From an uncultured Coriobacteriia bacterium (GTDB lineage Bacteria > Actinomycetota > Coriobacteriia > Coriobacteriales > QAMH01): a stretch of 8,235 nt of DNA. The notes under the pieces were generated by a model. The model was not told the DNA's origin and searched no databases. It saw only the letters and a list, made by a program, of their open reading frames with translations. The position numbers were made by a program, and so were the translations under genes. How positions within the stretch are numbered: position 1 is the first letter of the stretch; each line of letters starts with the position of its first letter. Below, one piece after another: positions 5,598 to 8,235 of this stretch. The stretch spans positions 1-8,235 of the forward strand of contig CABSKV010000063.1 in the NCBI GenBank assembly GCA_902478425.1. Reading direction: 5' to 3'.

Positions 5598-8235
5598 ATG
5601 AAGAGCATCGACAAGTCACTTAATATCAGGCGCAACAGGATCCTTGCCGCATGCGCTGCAATCGTCATCGTGATCGCCGCGCTCCTGATATTCATGAACG
5701 TCAACACGGAGCGCATCACGCAACAAAACGCCGACTATCTCGAGGGTACGACCGAGCAAACCGCACGACGCGTCAACGACTTGCTCAACAACGGCCTGGC
5801 CACGGTCGAAACGGCAGCCAAGGTGTACGGGCAGACCCTGACCAGCCCCAGCGTCGACCCGGACACGGCTCTTCAGATGATCAACTCAACCCAGTTCAAC
5901 TACGCCTTTCTCATCACCGCCGATGGCATAGGACACAACATCGACGGCCGCACCGAAGAGGTGAGCAGCCGCGAGTACTATATCAAGGGCATGCAGGGCG
6001 AGAGCGGCATCTGCGCCGTCGAGAACGCCGCCTTCAACGAGCATCGCATCATCGCGTTCTACGCCCCCATCCTCTACCAGGGAACGCCCGTCGCCGTCTT
6101 TGCCTGCGTCTACAACGAGGCGACGATGGCGCAATACATGAGCACGAGCTTCTTCGGCGTCGAGACCGCCACCTACCTCTGTGACCGTGACGGCAACGTC
6201 CTGGCGAAGTCGAGCATGAACGACGAGATCGACTACTCGGTGCTCGACTCGAAGCTCAGCGATTCGCTCAAGGACATCACCGTCGACGAGCTCGCGCAGT
6301 CCCTCGCCCTGAGTTCCTCGTTCAACTTCAGCTATAACGCCTCCTCCGGCGAAGGTAACGTATACGTCGCCCAACTCGCCTCGTCGGATTGGATGATCCT
6401 GCGTATCTTCCCCGAATCCGTCACGGCGAAGATGGTATCGTCCGCCAACGCGGCCGGCATCATCCTCGTCGCGGGTGTGGTCGTCGCCTGCCTACTTTTC
6501 ATCGTCGTCCTCGTGTTCCAATCGCGCAAGCAGAAGGACCGCCTGCTGCTCGAGCGTCAGGAGGCAACGCGCATCATCGACGCCTCCACCAACTTGTTCA
6601 GCCGATTGCTCGCCATCGACCTCGTGAACGACAGCTACGAGTACCTCAAGCGTGAGGGATTGGATGACTCCCTTCCCACGGACGGCAAATTCAGCGATTT
6701 GCGTTCGTACTGGAGGGATATGGCAAACGACACCGATATCGAGCGTCTTTGCGAGCTGGAAGACATCGGGACGCTGCGAGAACGCCTGCAGCCGGGCGTC
6801 CCCTACCTCCAGTGCGAATATCGCGTCATGCGAGGCGACGAGGAGCGTTGGCTGCAGGTCTCCACGCTCTGCATCGCCCGTGACGCCCATGCGCTTCCCA
6901 CCGACATACTTGTCACGATCCAGGACGTCACGGAGCAGAAGGCCGCCGAGCTTGCATCACGTCAGGCACTCGAGGACGCGTTCCAGGCCGCCGAGCACGC
7001 ATCGCAGGCCAAGAGCGACTTCCTCAATTCCATGAGCCACGACATCCGCACGCCCATGAACTCCATCATGGGCCTCACGGCCATCGCGAGCATGCACACC
7101 GACGATCCCGAGCGCGTGCGCGAGTGCCTCGCCAACATCTCCTCGGCAAGCCATCACCTGCTCGGCCTCATCAACGAGGTCCTCGACATGGCAAAGATCG
7201 AATCGGGTTCCATCGGGCTCACGGACGAGGAGTTCGAGCTTTCCGACTCCATCGAAAAGCTCCTGACCATCGTCAACCCGCAAATCGTCGCCAAGAACCT
7301 CGACCTGCGCGTCGACGTCGTCGACATCAAGCACGAGCACGTCATCGGCGACCTCACGCGCCTGCAACAGGTCTTCGTCAACATCATGGGCAACGCGATC
7401 AAGTTCACGCCCGAAGGCGGCAGCATCTCCATGCGCATTTCCGAGCTGCCGAGCCGTGTGCACGACAGTGGCTGCTACGAGTTCATGTTCTCGGACACGG
7501 GCTGCGGCATGAGTAAGGAATTCATGGAGACCATCTTCGAGCCCTTCACGCGTGCCAACGATTCGCGCACCACCGGCATCGAGGGCACGGGTCTGGGCAT
7601 GGCGATCGTCAAGAGCGTCGTCAGCCTGATGAACGGCACGGTCGACGTCGACTCCGAGTTGGGCAAGGGCACTACGTTCACCGTGACGGTGCACCTCAAG
7701 CTCCGCGACGGCGCGGCAGTCGACCTCAGCGACCTCAAGGACATCAGGGTGCTCGTGGTCGATGACGACGACGTCGCCTGCGAGGGGGCCTGCGCATTGC
7801 TCGAGGACATCGGCATGCGAGCCAACTTCGAGATGTCCGGGCCGGCGGGCGTGCAGGCCGTGGTCGATGCCGACGCATCGAACGACCCCTTCAAGGCGGT
7901 CATCCTCGACTGGCGCATGCCCGGCATGAGCGGTCTCGAGGTCGCCAAGGAGATTCGCGAGAGAGTCAAGCAGGCTCCGCCCATCATCATTCTCTCCGGT
8001 TACGACTGGTCGATGATCGAGCAGGAGGCGCGCGAGATAGGCGTCGACGCCTTCATCTCCAAGCCCCTGTTCCGCTCGCGTCTCATCCAGGTGATGAAGG
8101 AGCTCCTGAGCGGCGAGGTCGCCGAACAGGCCGACCCCAAGGCGATGCTCGAGGAATGCGCCTTCGATGGCTATCGCGTGCTTCTGACCGAGGACAACAT
8201 CATGGCAACCGCCATCGGCCAAGAGATAATCGGTC
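5598..8235 (+). CDS. CACHE-PAS hybrid sensor histidine kinase with two receiver domains (3' end outside window)
   Basis: The first 879 codons of a large membrane hybrid kinase that starts a His-Asp phosphorelay. TM1 (about 15-33) and TM2 (about 285-308) enclose a 250-residue extracytoplasmic region that looks like a double-CACHE ligand sensor (FLITADG at 104-110, REYYIKGMQG at 125-134, FYAPILYQGTPVAVF at 154-168). A degenerate PAS domain (about 325-446, ending TIQDVTEQKA) follows, then the H-box SHDIRTPMNSI with H481. The ATPase domain has N599 (GNAIKF), D633 (DTGCGM) and GTGLGM at 663-668. Receiver 1 (about 715-835) has D722/D723, phosphoacceptor D771 (LDWRMPGMSG), S800 and K822. A second receiver opens at about 860 (YRVLLTEDN) and is cut by the edge; an HPt domain could follow. 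The ATG at 5598 is preceded by an in-frame TGA at 5577-5579, but its ribosome site is poor (AAAGG, 14 bases away). The ligand is unknown. Confidence 0.94.
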   Translation, partial: MKSIDKSLNIRRNRILAACAAIVIVIAALLIFMNVNTERITQQNADYLEGTTEQTARRVNDLLNNGLATVETAAKVYGQTLTSPSVDPDTALQMINSTQFNYAFLITADGIGHNIDGRTEEVSSREYYIKGMQGESGICAVENAAFNEHRIIAFYAPILYQGTPVAVFACVYNEATMAQYMSTSFFGVETATYLCDRDGNVLAKSSMNDEIDYSVLDSKLSDSLKDITVDELAQSLALSSSFNFSYNASSGEGNVYVAQLASSDWMILRIFPESVTAKMVSSANAAGIILVAGVVVACLLFIVVLVFQSRKQKDRLLLERQEATRIIDASTNLFSRLLAIDLVNDSYEYLKREGLDDSLPTDGKFSDLRSYWRDMANDTDIERLCELEDIGTLRERLQPGVPYLQCEYRVMRGDEERWLQVSTLCIARDAHALPTDILVTIQDVTEQKAAELASRQALEDAFQAAEHASQAKSDFLNSMSHDIRTPMNSIMGLTAIASMHTDDPERVRECLANISSASHHLLGLINEVLDMAKIESGSIGLTDEEFELSDSIEKLLTIVNPQIVAKNLDLRVDVVDIKHEHVIGDLTRLQQVFVNIMGNAIKFTPEGGSISMRISELPSRVHDSGCYEFMFSDTGCGMSKEFMETIFEPFTRANDSRTTGIEGTGLGMAIVKSVVSLMNGTVDVDSELGKGTTFTVTVHLKLRDGAAVDLSDLKDIRVLVVDDDDVACEGACALLEDIGMRANFEMSGPAGVQAVVDADASNDPFKAVILDWRMPGMSGLEVAKEIRERVKQAPPIIILSGYDWSMIEQEAREIGVDAFISKPLFRSRLIQVMKELLSGEVAEQADPKAMLEECAFDGYRVLLTEDNIMATAIGQEIIG

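Noticed and set aside
5383..5719. Several short minus-strand frames across the divergent region and the start of the hybrid kinase
   Set aside because: They overlap the Pho-like repeats, the predicted promoter and the kinase start, have no recognisable domains, and compete with well-supported regulatory signals.
6957..8222. A 421-codon open frame on the minus strand, antisense to the hybrid kinase
   Set aside because: It lies wholly inside a gene with intact kinase and receiver motifs. Its translation is a low-complexity run of D, E, V, A, L and H typical of the antisense of GC-rich codons, and no family is recognisable.

Overview
The window looks like the chromosome of a GC-rich bacterium. 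The mix of genes (an AldA-like aldehyde dehydrogenase, a PAS-GGDEF protein, a Pho-type two-component system and a CACHE hybrid kinase with an SHDIRTPMN H-box) and the strongly G/C-biased third codon positions would suit an actinobacterium of the Coriobacteriia type. That placement is an inference from style, not from a marker gene. Coding density is high. No tRNA, rRNA, insertion sequence, CRISPR array or phage gene was seen.

Layout, left to right. Positions 1-461 (minus) hold the N-terminal third of an aldehyde dehydrogenase cut by the window edge. Positions 462-717 are a divergent intergenic region with a perfect TATAAT box facing the dehydrogenase and two inverted copies of a 10-bp near-palindrome. 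Positions 718-2067 (plus) encode a soluble PAS-PAS-GGDEF diguanylate cyclase. It converges, with only 27 bp between stop codons, on a minus-strand three-gene cluster: a Na+/phosphate cotransporter (4298-5338), an OmpR/PhoB-type response regulator (3522-4247) and a membrane histidine kinase (2095-3525, ATGA overlap with the regulator). Positions 5339-5597 are a second divergent regulatory region. From 5598 (plus) to the right edge runs a large CACHE-PAS-HisKA-HATPase-REC-REC hybrid kinase, truncated by the window.

The strongest non-coding signal is directly upstream of the transporter. Three 7-bp CTTTACA-like units are repeated exactly every 11 bp on the minus strand, which is the architecture of a Pho box. 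Together with the gene order transporter, regulator, kinase, this suggests an autoregulated phosphate-starvation operon in which the regulator switches on both a low-complexity Pi importer and itself. The box lies so close to the longest reading frame of the transporter that the true start is probably the internal GTG at 5338.

A second regulatory signal faces the hybrid kinase. Two 13-bp direct repeats (CTTGSGTGAAAAG), 21 bp apart, sit immediately upstream of a -35/-10 pair (TCGACC, 17 bp, GATAAT), the layout expected of a dimeric activator. In about 8 kb the window therefore carries three signalling outputs (c-di-GMP, Pho-type transcription control, a multistep phosphorelay), each with its own control region.
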